A stretch of DNA of 16,491 nt from Oscillospiraceae bacterium (GTDB taxonomy: Bacteria > Bacillota > Clostridia > Oscillospirales > Butyricicoccaceae), in NCBI GenBank assembly GCA_902797555.1, contig CADBTM010000218.1, positions 1 to 16,491 on the forward strand. Direction: 5' to 3'. Numbering within the stretch: position 1 is the first letter of the stretch; each line of letters starts with the position of its first letter. Shown here piece after piece: positions 5,888 to 15,200 of the stretch. The notes beneath the pieces were generated by a model that saw only the letters and a program-made list of their open reading frames with translations, ran no database searches and had not been told where the DNA came from. Made by a program: the position numbers and the translations under genes.

Positions 5888-6646
5888 TTACAGGTTTTTC
5901 CGCCGGATGATCACCACATTTGCCACGATCATAAACACTACGGCGTACAGCAGCAGGATCAAAAGACTGAGCGGATTGGGGTTTCCGCCATAGGCGATGG
6001 CGCGAAGTGAGCCGCTGGCATGGGTGAGCGGGAGGATGGAGATCAGGATCTGGATCAGTCTCGGCACCCGTTCCAGCGGGAAAAAGGTGTTGCACAAAAA
6101 GGTCATGGGCAAAATGGCAAAGGTGGAAAACCGGGCGATGTCCGCGTGGGTGGTGGCAAGGATCGCCGCCAGGACGCCCAGCGCGCCGAAGGTGAGCCCA
6201 TTGAGCAGCATGACCAGGAAAAAGCTGACGCTGAGATGCATGGTCGCACCGAAGGGGATGGACAGCAGAAGGATGAGGATCCCGCTGTACATTCCGCGCA
6301 GCGCCCCGCCCAGCATCTGTCCCACGATATAGGCCGGCATGGGAGTGGGGGAGATGATGATGTGGTCAAAGCTGTGTTCAAAGAGACGCTGCACGTTGAG
6401 CGGCTGCGCCACGGCGGAAAAGCTGGTGTTCATGGTGGTGAGCGCCAGAATGCCGGGCACGAGAAAGTCGATATACGGCCGGTCGGTCACCGTGCTGGTG
6501 GAGCCCAGACCCCAGCCCAGTGCGATCATATACAGCATGGGGCTGACGAGAGCGGATGCTGTGATCTTTTTCCATTCAAACTTGAAATCCACCCATTTCT
6601 CCCAAAGGACGGTGAGGATTCCGTGAAAAAACATTTTGGTTTCCAT
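5888..6646 (-). CDS. ABC-2 type permease (DrrB/NodJ-like)
   Basis: A 252-residue polytopic membrane protein of the ABC2_membrane (PF01061) group. It shows the usual layout: an N-terminal amphipathic segment (LWEKWVDFKFEWKK), six hydrophobic spans, the conserved YIDFLVPGILALTTMN, the loop HSFDHIIISPTPMPAYIVGQ, and the late signature LCNTFFPLERVP with LPLTHASGSLRAI. Proteins of this type, paired with DrrA/NodI ATPases, export drugs, lipo-oligosaccharides or other hydrophobic compounds. The ATG abuts the ATPase TAA (TAAATG), with TTGGAGG 8 bases upstream. It is the last gene of the chelatase operon and is followed by a strong terminator. Cargo is unknown; a tetrapyrrole or other product of the upstream enzymes is the natural inference. 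Confidence 0.93.
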   Translation of the reverse strand: METKMFFHGILTVLWEKWVDFKFEWKKITASALVSPMLYMIALGWGLGSTSTVTDRPYIDFLVPGILALTTMNTSFSAVAQPLNVQRLFEHSFDHIIISPTPMPAYIVGQMLGGALRGMYSGILILLLSIPFGATMHLSVSFFLVMLLNGLTFGALGVLAAILATTHADIARFSTFAILPMTFLCNTFFPLERVPRLIQILISILPLTHASGSLRAIAYGGNPNPLSLLILLLYAVVFMIVANVVIIRRKNL

Positions 6647-7495
6647 TTATCTCGCCTCCAATCCACGGCCGACCACGTTGAGAAATACGTCCTCCAGCGT
6701 GGTGGAGCGCAGCATAAACTTGTTCTGCAGATGAGAGGCATACTCCAGCGCTTCTTCCTTGCTGTGGAAAAAGGCGCTCTCCGTCCGCTCCTCCCGATAT
6801 TCGTCGATGGCCACCTCGCCCAGCTCACAGATCAGCGCCTGCGGCGTTTCCAGCCGCGCCACCTTGCCCTTGTCGATGAGGGCGATGCGCTGACACAGGT
6901 ACTGTGCTTCGTCGATATAGTGGGTGGTGAGCAGGATGGTCATTCCTTGTCGGTTGAGCGTCCGCAGAAGGTCCCACATCTGCCTGCGGGATGCGGGATC
7001 CAGACCGATGGTGGGCTCGTCCAGAATGAGGATCTCCGGCTTGGTGAGCAGCGCGCGGCACAGCATCAGCTTGCGCTTCATGCCGCCCGATAGCTTGCGC
7101 ACTGTCTTTTTTCGGTGCTCCAGCAGACCACAGAAGGAAAGCAGCTCCTCCGAGCGGCTGCGGATCTCGCCCTTTTCCATGGCGTACAGCCTGCCTTGCA
7201 GCTCCATGATCTGGTCCAGAGTCATATCTCCCCGCAGGGAATTGTGCTGGGTGATGAGCGCCAGCTTGCGCTTCAGGTCGCCCCGCCGGCGGGTCAGTGT
7301 CTCCCCGTCGATGCGCACTTCCCCCTCTGTGGGGAGGAGCAGGGTGGAGATCACGCTGATCAATGTGGTTTTTCCCGCACCGTTTGGCCCCAGCAGACCG
7401 AAAAACTCTCCCGATGGGATGGAAAGGCTCACCCCGTCCAGCGCCTTGTTTTTTGCGTGAGGATAGATTTTTGTAACATGGTCAATTTCGATCAC
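6647..7495 (-). CDS. ABC transporter ATP-binding protein (DrrA/NodI-like)
   Basis: A 282-residue ATPase with canonical motifs: Walker A GPNGAGKTT (36-44), Q-loop Gln83, signature LSGGM (135-139), Walker B LILDEP with D159/E160, and H-loop His192. The C-terminal STTLEDVFLNVVGR is typical of DrrA-type exporter ATPases. The start is GTG at 7493-7495, preceded by GAGGAGG at 7 bases. It overlaps the TGA of the upstream CobN-like gene in a GTGA arrangement, so translation is coupled to the chelatase subunit. No in-frame ATG gives a complete N-terminus. It works with the downstream permease; coupling to CobN is the strongest contextual hint that the transporter handles the chelatase product. Confidence 0.94.
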   Translation of the reverse strand: MIEIDHVTKIYPHAKNKALDGVSLSIPSGEFFGLLGPNGAGKTTLISVISTLLLPTEGEVRIDGETLTRRRGDLKRKLALITQHNSLRGDMTLDQIMELQGRLYAMEKGEIRSRSEELLSFCGLLEHRKKTVRKLSGGMKRKLMLCRALLTKPEILILDEPTIGLDPASRRQMWDLLRTLNRQGMTILLTTHYIDEAQYLCQRIALIDKGKVARLETPQALICELGEVAIDEYREERTESAFFHSKEEALEYASHLQNKFMLRSTTLEDVFLNVVGRGLEAR

Positions 7496-10400
7496 AGTGT
7501 CGCCTCCTCAATGGTTCCTTCCGCCTGCATATAGATGTTTTGCAGCCTTTGCAGAGTTGCTTCGTCGGTGTTCCACATGCCTCGCATGTTGGCCTCCAAA
7601 AGGCGCTCGGCTGCCGCATGGACAGACCAGCGATTGACGCTTTCCATCCACTTTCGCGTTTCCTCGTCAAATAAAAAGTGCTGGGCGATGGATTGATACA
7701 TCCAGTCTTCCGCCACCTCCGCCGTGGCGTCCCAGCCAAACAGGCTGTCCAACCCGGCGGAGATTTCCTGTGCCCCCTTAAAGCCGTGGCGCTTCAGCCC
7801 TTCCAGCCACTTGGGATTGAGCAGCTTGGAGCGGACGATTCGTGCGGTCTCCTTTCCGATGTCCCGGGTGACGGGGCGGTCGGGATCGTCGGTGTGTCCG
7901 GTGACCGAAAGGGGCGTTTTGCCCGAGTTTGCCTTGACGCAGGCCACCAGTCCGCCGTGATAGGCATAGAAATCGTCGCTGTCCAGCATGTCATATTCCG
8001 CCGTGCTTTCATTCTTGATGGTGACAGACACGGTAGACATCCTTCTGCGAAAGGCCTCCGTGTGCTGCGTTCCGTGCTCACGGGAGGTATAGCCGTAGCT
8101 GCTCCACGTTTCAAACACCTGGGCAAGATCGCGGAAATCCGTCCATTGTTTGCTGTCGATGATCTTTGCCACCGCTGTTCCATAGCATCCCGGGGCGCAG
8201 CCGTACACCCGAATATAGGCCTGATCCAGAGCCTGCTCCCTGGGAATGCCCTGTTCCGTGAGGGAGAGGACGTCTTCCTCCAGATGCTTTTTGATGTAGT
8301 TGCTTTCCGTGGGCTCGTCCAGCGTACCCACACAGGCCACTGCCTGATCCATCAGCCGGATCAGATTGGGATACATATCCCGGAACAGGCCGGAGATGCG
8401 CAGCGTCACGTCCAGCCTCGGCCTGCCCAGATCGGAAAGGGGAATGGGCTCCACGCCACAAACATGGCTGCTCTCTCCCAGATAGACCGGGCGAACACCC
8501 ATCAGATAGAGGCATTCCGCAAAGTCCTCGCCGCAGGTTTTGATGGTGTTGCCGGCCCAGACCACCATGGCAACGCTCTCGGGATAACCCTCCTCCTGTT
8601 GAGAAAACTGATCCAGCATCTGATTTGCCAGCTTTTTTCCGATCTCCCACGCTGCCCGGGAGGGAAGCTGGGAAGGATCGCTGGCATAGAAATTGCGCCC
8701 GGTGGGCAGAATGGAAACATTCCCGCGGGTGGGGTTGCCGCCCAGTGCCGGAGGAACGAACCGGCCTCTCAGCCCATGCAGCAGATTGTCCATCTCGTCG
8801 GTAACGTGATTCAGCTTGCCGCACACATCCTGGCACAAAAACCGCAGCACCCGCCGCACATCGGCGTCGGAGGCGGGAAAGTGTTCTCCGTCCGCAATGG
8901 GATCGACATCGGACACGTCATAGCCGCGCTGCCCCAGGGCACCAACCATCCGCCGAGCCGTACTCACCGCCTCATCCAGCAGGTCAAGGCCTGCTTTTCC
9001 CGCAAACATCTCCGCAGGATGCGCCTTGATTTCGTCCGGGTCATACCCCATGGCGGACAGGATGCTGTCATTGAGCGACGGGACGTTTCCGTTGCGCACC
9101 CGCACCAATGCCCGAAGCAGATTGTCATACAGCTTGCCCGTGGGCACCTGACCGAAAATGTGCAGACCGTCCTTGACCATCGAATGCTTGAGCTCCCCCA
9201 TCCAGAGATGGATCTCGGTCACGGCCTTTGCCGGATCGCTGGCAAAGATCTCTTCACTGAGATGCAGATCTTCGGTGAGATGCTCCTTTTGCGCCAGTTC
9301 ATAGATCCGGCGAGACAGTGCGGGCAGCTGCGCCGGTCTTGCCTGCTTCGCCTGATTATATTCCTTGAGGGCGTCATCCAGCACGGCCAGACCCTCATAG
9401 CTTTCGGCCTCGTCCAGAGAAGGGGGCATATGATCGAGGATCACCGCCCATGCGCGCCGCTTCGCCTGAATGCCCTCGCCCACGATGCCGATGTGGTAGG
9501 GATACAGATGGGGCATGCTCTGCATGCAGACATCGGGGAAGCAGCTTTCGCTCAGTCCGATCTCCTTGCCGGGGAGCCATTCCAGCGAACCGTGGGTGCC
9601 GATATGGCACACAGCATGGGCACCGAAGCACTCTTCCAGCCAGTGGTAATAGGCGAGATAGCTGTGAGGCGGGGTGGAATCGGTGCTGTGGTAGAGCTCG
9701 GCCGCACGTTCCCCAAAGGCGCGGGAGGGCTGGAGTCCGATGAAAATATTTCCGCTGCGCAGCCCGGGGATAAGCAGCTTGTCGCCCACAGCCATCACCT
9801 CGCCGGGGGCGTCCTTCCATGTGCGGGACAGGGCGGCGCGCACCTTTTCCGCAGCGCCGGTAAACCATGGCTTCCACGTTTCTGGATCGATGGCAGCGGC
9901 AGCGGTGGAGAGCGCGGCTTCCTGGCTGATCCATCGCAGGTCGTTGGTCAGACCGGAGGTGATCGCGTCAGCCAGCTCCTGACCGGAGGAAAAGGAAAAG
10001 TCGGTTTTCACACCCTCGGCCTTGAGGGCTTCTACGATCAGCCGCACGCTTTCGAAGGTGTCCAGCCCTTCGGCGCAGCCGATTCTGTCGTTGCCGGGCA
10101 TGGTGTTGAACAGCAGCGCCACCTTCTTTTCCGATGCGGGAAGGCGCCGCAGCTGCGCCCAGCGGACGGCCAGACGGCATGCCCGCTCCACCCGGTCGGG
10201 CAGGGGAACAAAGACCTTGCGCTCCACGCCGTCCTCCTCCTGTATGCCCTGTGCAGCCGAGGGGACAGAGATGATCTGTCCGTCCAGCTCGGGCTGGAAC
10301 ACGTTTGAGGTCAGCGACATGGCGTCCAGCCCCTGGGGGCGGGATTCATATTCCTCGGGGGAATACCGTGTGGTCATCAGTTGGATGGCGGGCACGTCGT

Positions 10401-11238
10401 AAAAGGAGAAAATGCTCTCGGGCATCTCCCGCTGTCCGTCCCCCGGCCAGCCCATATGGGTGAGGCAAAATCCGGTCATCACAAGAATTGCATCGGGCAG
10501 CGGCCGCCCGTCCAGCGTGAAATACCGCTCCATGGCATGCCGGATTCCCAGACGCTCGTCCTCGTCGTTGGTCATGCGGGTAAACAGGGGAAGAACAATG
10601 GCGCCCAGCGCCTCCAGACGGCGGATCACGGCGTCGATATGCCGGGTGTTTCCATTGATGATCTGGCTTTGGTGGAGGATCAGGCCGACCACGGGACGAT
10701 CCCCCTGTGCGGCCAGCATTTTCTGCGCCTCACACTGTGCTTGATCCAAGATGCCGCAGGGCATGTAAAGGCCTTCCTCTTGCGGGGCAACAGGCGCGGG
10801 AACATGGCAATCTGCGGCAAAATGTGCATGCAGAATATGCAGCAGCATGCCGAAAAAGTTTTCCTCATCTCCATAGCGGAAGTAGGCGCGCAAATGCTGA
10901 TACTGTTCTTCATTCAGCCCGGATTGGGGCAGCAGCTCGGCGATCTCCTGTGGGAGAGAGGATTCAAAATAAACCGGCATCCGGCGGGAAATGCGCTGCC
11001 AGACGTGGGGAAACCCCCTCAGGCTTTGCGCGCCTCCGTGAAAATAGACGATGGCAAAGTCACAGCTTTCTGCCTGTTCCAGCATCTGCTCGATCTGCTC
11101 CTCGTGGATCGACAGATCCCACACCGACCAGCAGCAGCCCTCTGCAAGCCCGGGATACTCCCGCTCCAGCCGCTGAAAGACCCGGCGCATATTCCACAAC
11201 CGATCTTCGGTTGCGATCAGACAAAGAAAACGGATCAT
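7492..11238 (-). CDS. CobN-type large chelatase subunit (second paralog)
   Basis: A 1248-residue protein of the CobN/BchH (PF02514) family, the porphyrin-binding and metal-inserting subunit of class I ATP-dependent chelatases. Length matches full-size CobN (about 1250). Motifs in order: the hallmark HIGTHGSLEWLPGK (545-558), whose Glu553 lies in the presumed active site, LPTGRNFYASDP as in CobN, NTIKTCGEDFAECL, LGRPRLDVTLRISG, RVYGCAPGCYG, the Asp-rich DSDDFYAYHGGL (1086-1097), and LNPKWLEGLKRHGFKGA with LFGWDATAEV. The core motifs I recognise are present, so it is likely catalytic. The ATG at 11236-11238 overlaps the radical SAM stop (ATGA), with AAAGGAG 10 bases upstream; the longer upstream frame is out-of-phase read-through of the radical SAM gene. 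The metal (Co, Mg, Ni, Fe, Zn) cannot be read from sequence, and no cobalamin pathway gene is nearby. Confidence 0.93.
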   Translation of the reverse strand: MIRFLCLIATEDRLWNMRRVFQRLEREYPGLAEGCCWSVWDLSIHEEQIEQMLEQAESCDFAIVYFHGGAQSLRGFPHVWQRISRRMPVYFESSLPQEIAELLPQSGLNEEQYQHLRAYFRYGDEENFFGMLLHILHAHFAADCHVPAPVAPQEEGLYMPCGILDQAQCEAQKMLAAQGDRPVVGLILHQSQIINGNTRHIDAVIRRLEALGAIVLPLFTRMTNDEDERLGIRHAMERYFTLDGRPLPDAILVMTGFCLTHMGWPGDGQREMPESIFSFYDVPAIQLMTTRYSPEEYESRPQGLDAMSLTSNVFQPELDGQIISVPSAAQGIQEEDGVERKVFVPLPDRVERACRLAVRWAQLRRLPASEKKVALLFNTMPGNDRIGCAEGLDTFESVRLIVEALKAEGVKTDFSFSSGQELADAITSGLTNDLRWISQEAALSTAAAAIDPETWKPWFTGAAEKVRAALSRTWKDAPGEVMAVGDKLLIPGLRSGNIFIGLQPSRAFGERAAELYHSTDSTPPHSYLAYYHWLEECFGAHAVCHIGTHGSLEWLPGKEIGLSESCFPDVCMQSMPHLYPYHIGIVGEGIQAKRRAWAVILDHMPPSLDEAESYEGLAVLDDALKEYNQAKQARPAQLPALSRRIYELAQKEHLTEDLHLSEEIFASDPAKAVTEIHLWMGELKHSMVKDGLHIFGQVPTGKLYDNLLRALVRVRNGNVPSLNDSILSAMGYDPDEIKAHPAEMFAGKAGLDLLDEAVSTARRMVGALGQRGYDVSDVDPIADGEHFPASDADVRRVLRFLCQDVCGKLNHVTDEMDNLLHGLRGRFVPPALGGNPTRGNVSILPTGRNFYASDPSQLPSRAAWEIGKKLANQMLDQFSQQEEGYPESVAMVVWAGNTIKTCGEDFAECLYLMGVRPVYLGESSHVCGVEPIPLSDLGRPRLDVTLRISGLFRDMYPNLIRLMDQAVACVGTLDEPTESNYIKKHLEEDVLSLTEQGIPREQALDQAYIRVYGCAPGCYGTAVAKIIDSKQWTDFRDLAQVFETWSSYGYTSREHGTQHTEAFRRRMSTVSVTIKNESTAEYDMLDSDDFYAYHGGLVACVKANSGKTPLSVTGHTDDPDRPVTRDIGKETARIVRSKLLNPKWLEGLKRHGFKGAQEISAGLDSLFGWDATAEVAEDWMYQSIAQHFLFDEETRKWMESVNRWSVHAAAERLLEANMRGMWNTDEATLQRLQNIYMQAEGTIEEATL

Positions 11239-12260
11239 TTCCGATCTGCTCCTTTCATTTCCTGTGCAATGATTTGCTGCATCCGACATACAGCGGGGGA
11301 TGGCTCTCCGCCATATCCGACCCGTGCGGCAGGGCAGCCCCCGCCGCAGGCGGGATAAGCGGGACATGCGCGGCAGCGCTCTGGCGGGGTCAGGGACTGC
11401 GAGCTTCTGGGGATCGTGGGCAGGCCATCCCGCAGATTTCCTAAGCACATCCCCTCTGCATGCGCCAGTGACGAGCACGGCCAGCAGTCGCCTTGCGGGT
11501 CAACGGCCAGCGAGGCGTCGGTCTGGGCATAACAATAGAGGTCGCCGCACCCGTCAAGGCATCTGTGCTGAAAACGCTCCAGCTCTCTCAGCCGAAAGGG
11601 GACGCCCGCTTTTTGCAAAGAGAGCGTTTTGCGGATCAGCGCGCGAAGCCCTGTTTCGAGAGCATCCGGAGCGGGGGAGAGGTCTTGTCCCGTTCCACGC
11701 CCCAGCGGGCGGAACAGGTCGAGCCCCACTGCGCCCACGTTGCCCAGCCACAGGGCAAGGTCGGGCAGGGTGCCGAGATGCAGGGCATTGTGTGAGGTGA
11801 CCACCACCGTCAGATTGCACTTGCCGCCCACATCGCCCCAGTGCTGGATGCCGGCGGCTGTTTTTTCAAAAGAGGGACTTCCGTCGGGAAAGACGCGCAG
11901 GGCATTTGCCTCGCCGACACCGTCCAGCGAAACACCAACGGCACAATTCATCGCTTTTAATCGGGCACACGCATCTCTTGTCAGCAGCGTTCCGTTTGTC
12001 TGGACGGAAAGGCGCAGTCTGCGCCCTGTTTTGCGCCCAAAGGCAAAAACAGCCTCTATTGTATCCAGCACGAGCAGGGGCTCGCCTCCGGTGAACTGGA
12101 TCCTGAGCGCGCCGTCCTCGGGACAGCACAGTTCCACCGCCCGCAATGCGGTCTCCGTCGGCATTGCGCTTCCGCAGCCGTCGGAGGAAGCATAGCAATA
12201 GCGGCATGCCAGATTGCACCCCTCGGTGACACGCAAAATGAGCGATCTTACGTTTTCCAT
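11235..12260 (-). CDS. Radical SAM / SPASM-domain enzyme
   Basis: A 341-residue enzyme. The radical SAM cluster motif CNLACRYC (Cys15, Cys19, Cys22) is at the very N-terminus, followed by the SAM-contacting TGGEP (57-61). The C-terminal third has a SPASM-like auxiliary-cluster pattern: Cys243, Cys262 (in VDPQGDCWPC), Cys296, Cys299, Cys305, Cys309 (CGGGC) and Cys325. There is no N-terminal peptide-recognition (RRE) domain and no small precursor gene nearby, which argues against a standard RiPP maturase. SPASM relatives include anSME, PqqE and the tetrapyrrole enzymes AhbC, AhbD and NirJ; context favours a tetrapyrrole or the chelatase itself as substrate. It overlaps the first CobN-like gene by 13 bases and the second by 4. 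The ribosome binding site is weak, so coupled translation is likely. Confidence 0.92.
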   Translation of the reverse strand: MENVRSLILRVTEGCNLACRYCYASSDGCGSAMPTETALRAVELCCPEDGALRIQFTGGEPLLVLDTIEAVFAFGRKTGRRLRLSVQTNGTLLTRDACARLKAMNCAVGVSLDGVGEANALRVFPDGSPSFEKTAAGIQHWGDVGGKCNLTVVVTSHNALHLGTLPDLALWLGNVGAVGLDLFRPLGRGTGQDLSPAPDALETGLRALIRKTLSLQKAGVPFRLRELERFQHRCLDGCGDLYCYAQTDASLAVDPQGDCWPCSSLAHAEGMCLGNLRDGLPTIPRSSQSLTPPERCRACPAYPACGGGCPAARVGYGGEPSPAVCRMQQIIAQEMKGADRK

Positions 12261-15200
12261 TTTTCAATCACTGCATCGGCTTCCTTCAGTCTGGTGGCCC
12301 AGTCGGAAACAGCCTCGTGGGTGACCACGTCTACGCTGCCGCCCTGCAGCTCTCCCAGACCGGATACCCCGTCCTCCAGATCGCCCTCCATTTTGAGGTA
12401 TTCCCGGCGCAATGCTGCAAGAACTTCCGGGTCGCCGTTCCATTTTCCCCGGGTGTTCAGCTCCAAAAACCGCCGTCCGGATTCCTCCAGAGCGTGGGGA
12501 TTGTTTTCCGCAAACCATTTTTGCATGGACTCGTCCAAAAGATACTGTCTGGCGACGGCATCCAGCAGACCGTCAGAAAGAGAATCCAAGACGCATTGAG
12601 TGTCAAAGAGATTTTGCATCCGGCACATGAGCTCGGCGCCTCCTGAATAGCCGCGTTCCATCACCTGTTCGCGCCAGATGTCGTTGAGCAGGGTTTCCCG
12701 AACGGCGCGGGTGACGTGATCCGACATGGGAACAACCGAAATGGCGCTGGTCGCCGTGCTTTCGCCCATGTATTGCCGCAGTGCTTTTTTGCTGCCCAAT
12801 AGCCTTGCCGCCAGGCGGTAGCCGCCCTGTACCCGGGCGGAATAGCTGCTCGCGCCTCCGTCAGTGCGGCGGGAGGAGGTGATGTCACAGGTGAGATCCA
12901 CCTGCTTGATATTGGCCGCAAAAGCGCCCGGTGCCCGGACACCCTGCTTGTTTTCACCGTAAAGATAGGAAGAGGCATCGATAAAGTATCTTGCCAGATC
13001 CTCCTCTGTTTTCCATGCGCTGGCCTTGAGGGCAAGACCGACGGAGGAGGTATAGGTGCCCGGCTGACCGCCGAAAATGCGCCCGGTGCCGTCCTCACCC
13101 TGGGCGGAGATGGCGCGGCTGTTGGCGCGGACGTAGTTTTGCTCGGGCGGCTCGTCCTGCGATGCGGCAAGACGTACCGCCTGATCCATCAGCACCAGCA
13201 CCTGCGGCCATGCGTCCCGCATGACCGAGGAAATGTGGGCGGTGACGTCCACACGGGGACGCCCCAGTTCGCTGAGCGGAATGCAGGCCAAACCCTCCAC
13301 GCGGCCGTTTGCGCCCCAGATGGGGGTGACCCCCATCAGAGACAAAAACTGTCCCAGCTGCTCGCCGCAGGTGCGGGTTACATCCAGCGAGGTCATATTG
13401 AGCGCCACCTTTTCCGGCAGTGCGCCGGAGTCAGCCCGATATCGCTCCAAAAGGGCTTCGGCCGCCTGTCTGCCCCGGGCATAGGCAAAGGGGGTGGGGA
13501 CCCGATCCTGTGCGCCACCGTGGAGATTGCGTCCTGTGGGCAGGATCTCACGTCCGGCAAAGGATGCGTCTCCGCCCCGGGTGGGCGGGATAAAGCGTCC
13601 GTTGAGTGCGGCGACCAGGGCGTCCATCTCCCCGGAAGACTGCCTCAGCGCATGGGCAACAGCTCGTGCATCCTCCGCAAGAGGAGCCAGCGCTTCGGGC
13701 ACGGATCCGCTTTGCCTCAGCGCATCGTCGATGAACTGACGGACGGCTTCCGCGCGCTGCAGAGGATCGGAGATATCCTCCCAGATGCCGCGGACAGCGG
13801 GATCACTCTGCCACAGCTCGGCGATATAATCCCGCACCCAGTCCGCATCGGGCTGGGCGCCGAATGCGCGATGCGCTTCTCCCTTGCGCGCTGCGTCGGC
13901 CTTCGCCAAAAGGGCGCGCAGCTCGGCAAGGGCAGTGTCATAGTCCGATTCTCTGGCGAAAACGCTTTTTGCCGCGGGAGAATCCTCCGCCAGAGCGTCG
14001 ATCTCCTTGCGGATCAGCTCCAACTGGCCGCTGTTTTGTTCTTTTGCAGCAAAGTATGCAGCAATGCGCTGCGCCAGCTTGCGCTGACTGTCGGTGAGCC
14101 CTTGCCCGGGAGCGGGCAGATAGCTCAGCGTGACGGCATACGAGCGCCGCCGGGCGATCAGTGCCTGCGCCACAACGGAGGCATTGTAGGGATAGAGATG
14201 GATCAGCTCGCCGATGGCGGCGTCGGGAAAGCAGGACGCGCTTAGACCGCTTTGCTTGCCCGGAAGATACTCCAACGAGCCGTGTGTGCCCAGATGCACC
14301 ACAGCGTCGGCATGAAAGTTGTTCTGCACATACCAATAGGTCGCAAGGTATTGATGAGAGGGAGGACACGCGGGATCCTGCAGGATCTTGCACACCTCGC
14401 CAGTGCATTTCGCACCGTAACAGCCGCGCTTTGGCTGCACCATCACCAGTACATTTCCAAAGGGGATCCCGGTGATCAGCAGCTTGCCGTCTACCGTCAT
14501 GGCCTCTCCGGGAGGGGCACCCCAGCTTTCTTCCATCTTGCTTCGGGCGTCCTGCGGAAGACTTTGATAATATTTTAGATATTCCTTTACATCCATTCGG
14601 TACATCGCACCGCCGCTGGCGGCGATGTCCTCGGCGGATGTCCAGCGAAAGTCGGAATAGGCCTTTCGCTCCATAATCATAGCTTTCAGCGCGGTGCCGT
14701 CGGAGGGAATCCCGTCCACAGAATAGCCCTCATCTGCCAGACGGCGCAGGATATCCACAGCGCTCTGAAAAGCGTCCAGATCGGTGGCCATTCCCACCGT
14801 TGCCTCCACCCCCGAGCAGGGAGCGTTATGGAGAAAGACGGCGACCCGCTTTTCCCGGTTGGGCTTGCGCCGCAGGGCGATCCATCGGGCGATGCGGGCG
14901 GTCAGCCGCTCCACTCGCTCGGGAATCGGGACGCGGTCATGCTGCCCGTCGGCACAGGAGATGTGGATGGGTTCGATCATTCCCTGATATTCGGGGACAA
15001 TGAAATTGGTGGGGAGGTCGTTGGCATAGGGGCGTGGAGAGCTTTCCCACTGGGAGAGGGTGCTGCGCGTCAAGCCTGCCGGACGCACAACGGGTATGTC
15101 CAGTCCGGCAAAGCACGCTGCGGCACGGGTAAACATGTCCTCGCCTTCCGATGCTTTCGCTCCGAAAAACTGAAAGTTTAGAAACAGGTCGATGACGGGC

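Noticed and set aside
7678..10308. 876-codon plus-strand open frame opposite the second CobN-like gene
   Set aside because: It lies entirely antisense to a conserved chelatase gene and shows no family motifs; long antisense frames are common at this GC content.
10381..11358. 325-codon plus-strand open frame opposite the CobN and radical SAM junction
   Set aside because: Antisense to two motif-bearing genes, with no start signals and no recognisable domain.
11235..12265. Search for a small RiPP precursor next to the radical SAM gene
   Set aside because: The flanking genes overlap the radical SAM gene by 13 and 4 bases, leaving no room, and no short Cys- or Gly-rich frame with a ribosome binding site stood out elsewhere in the operon.
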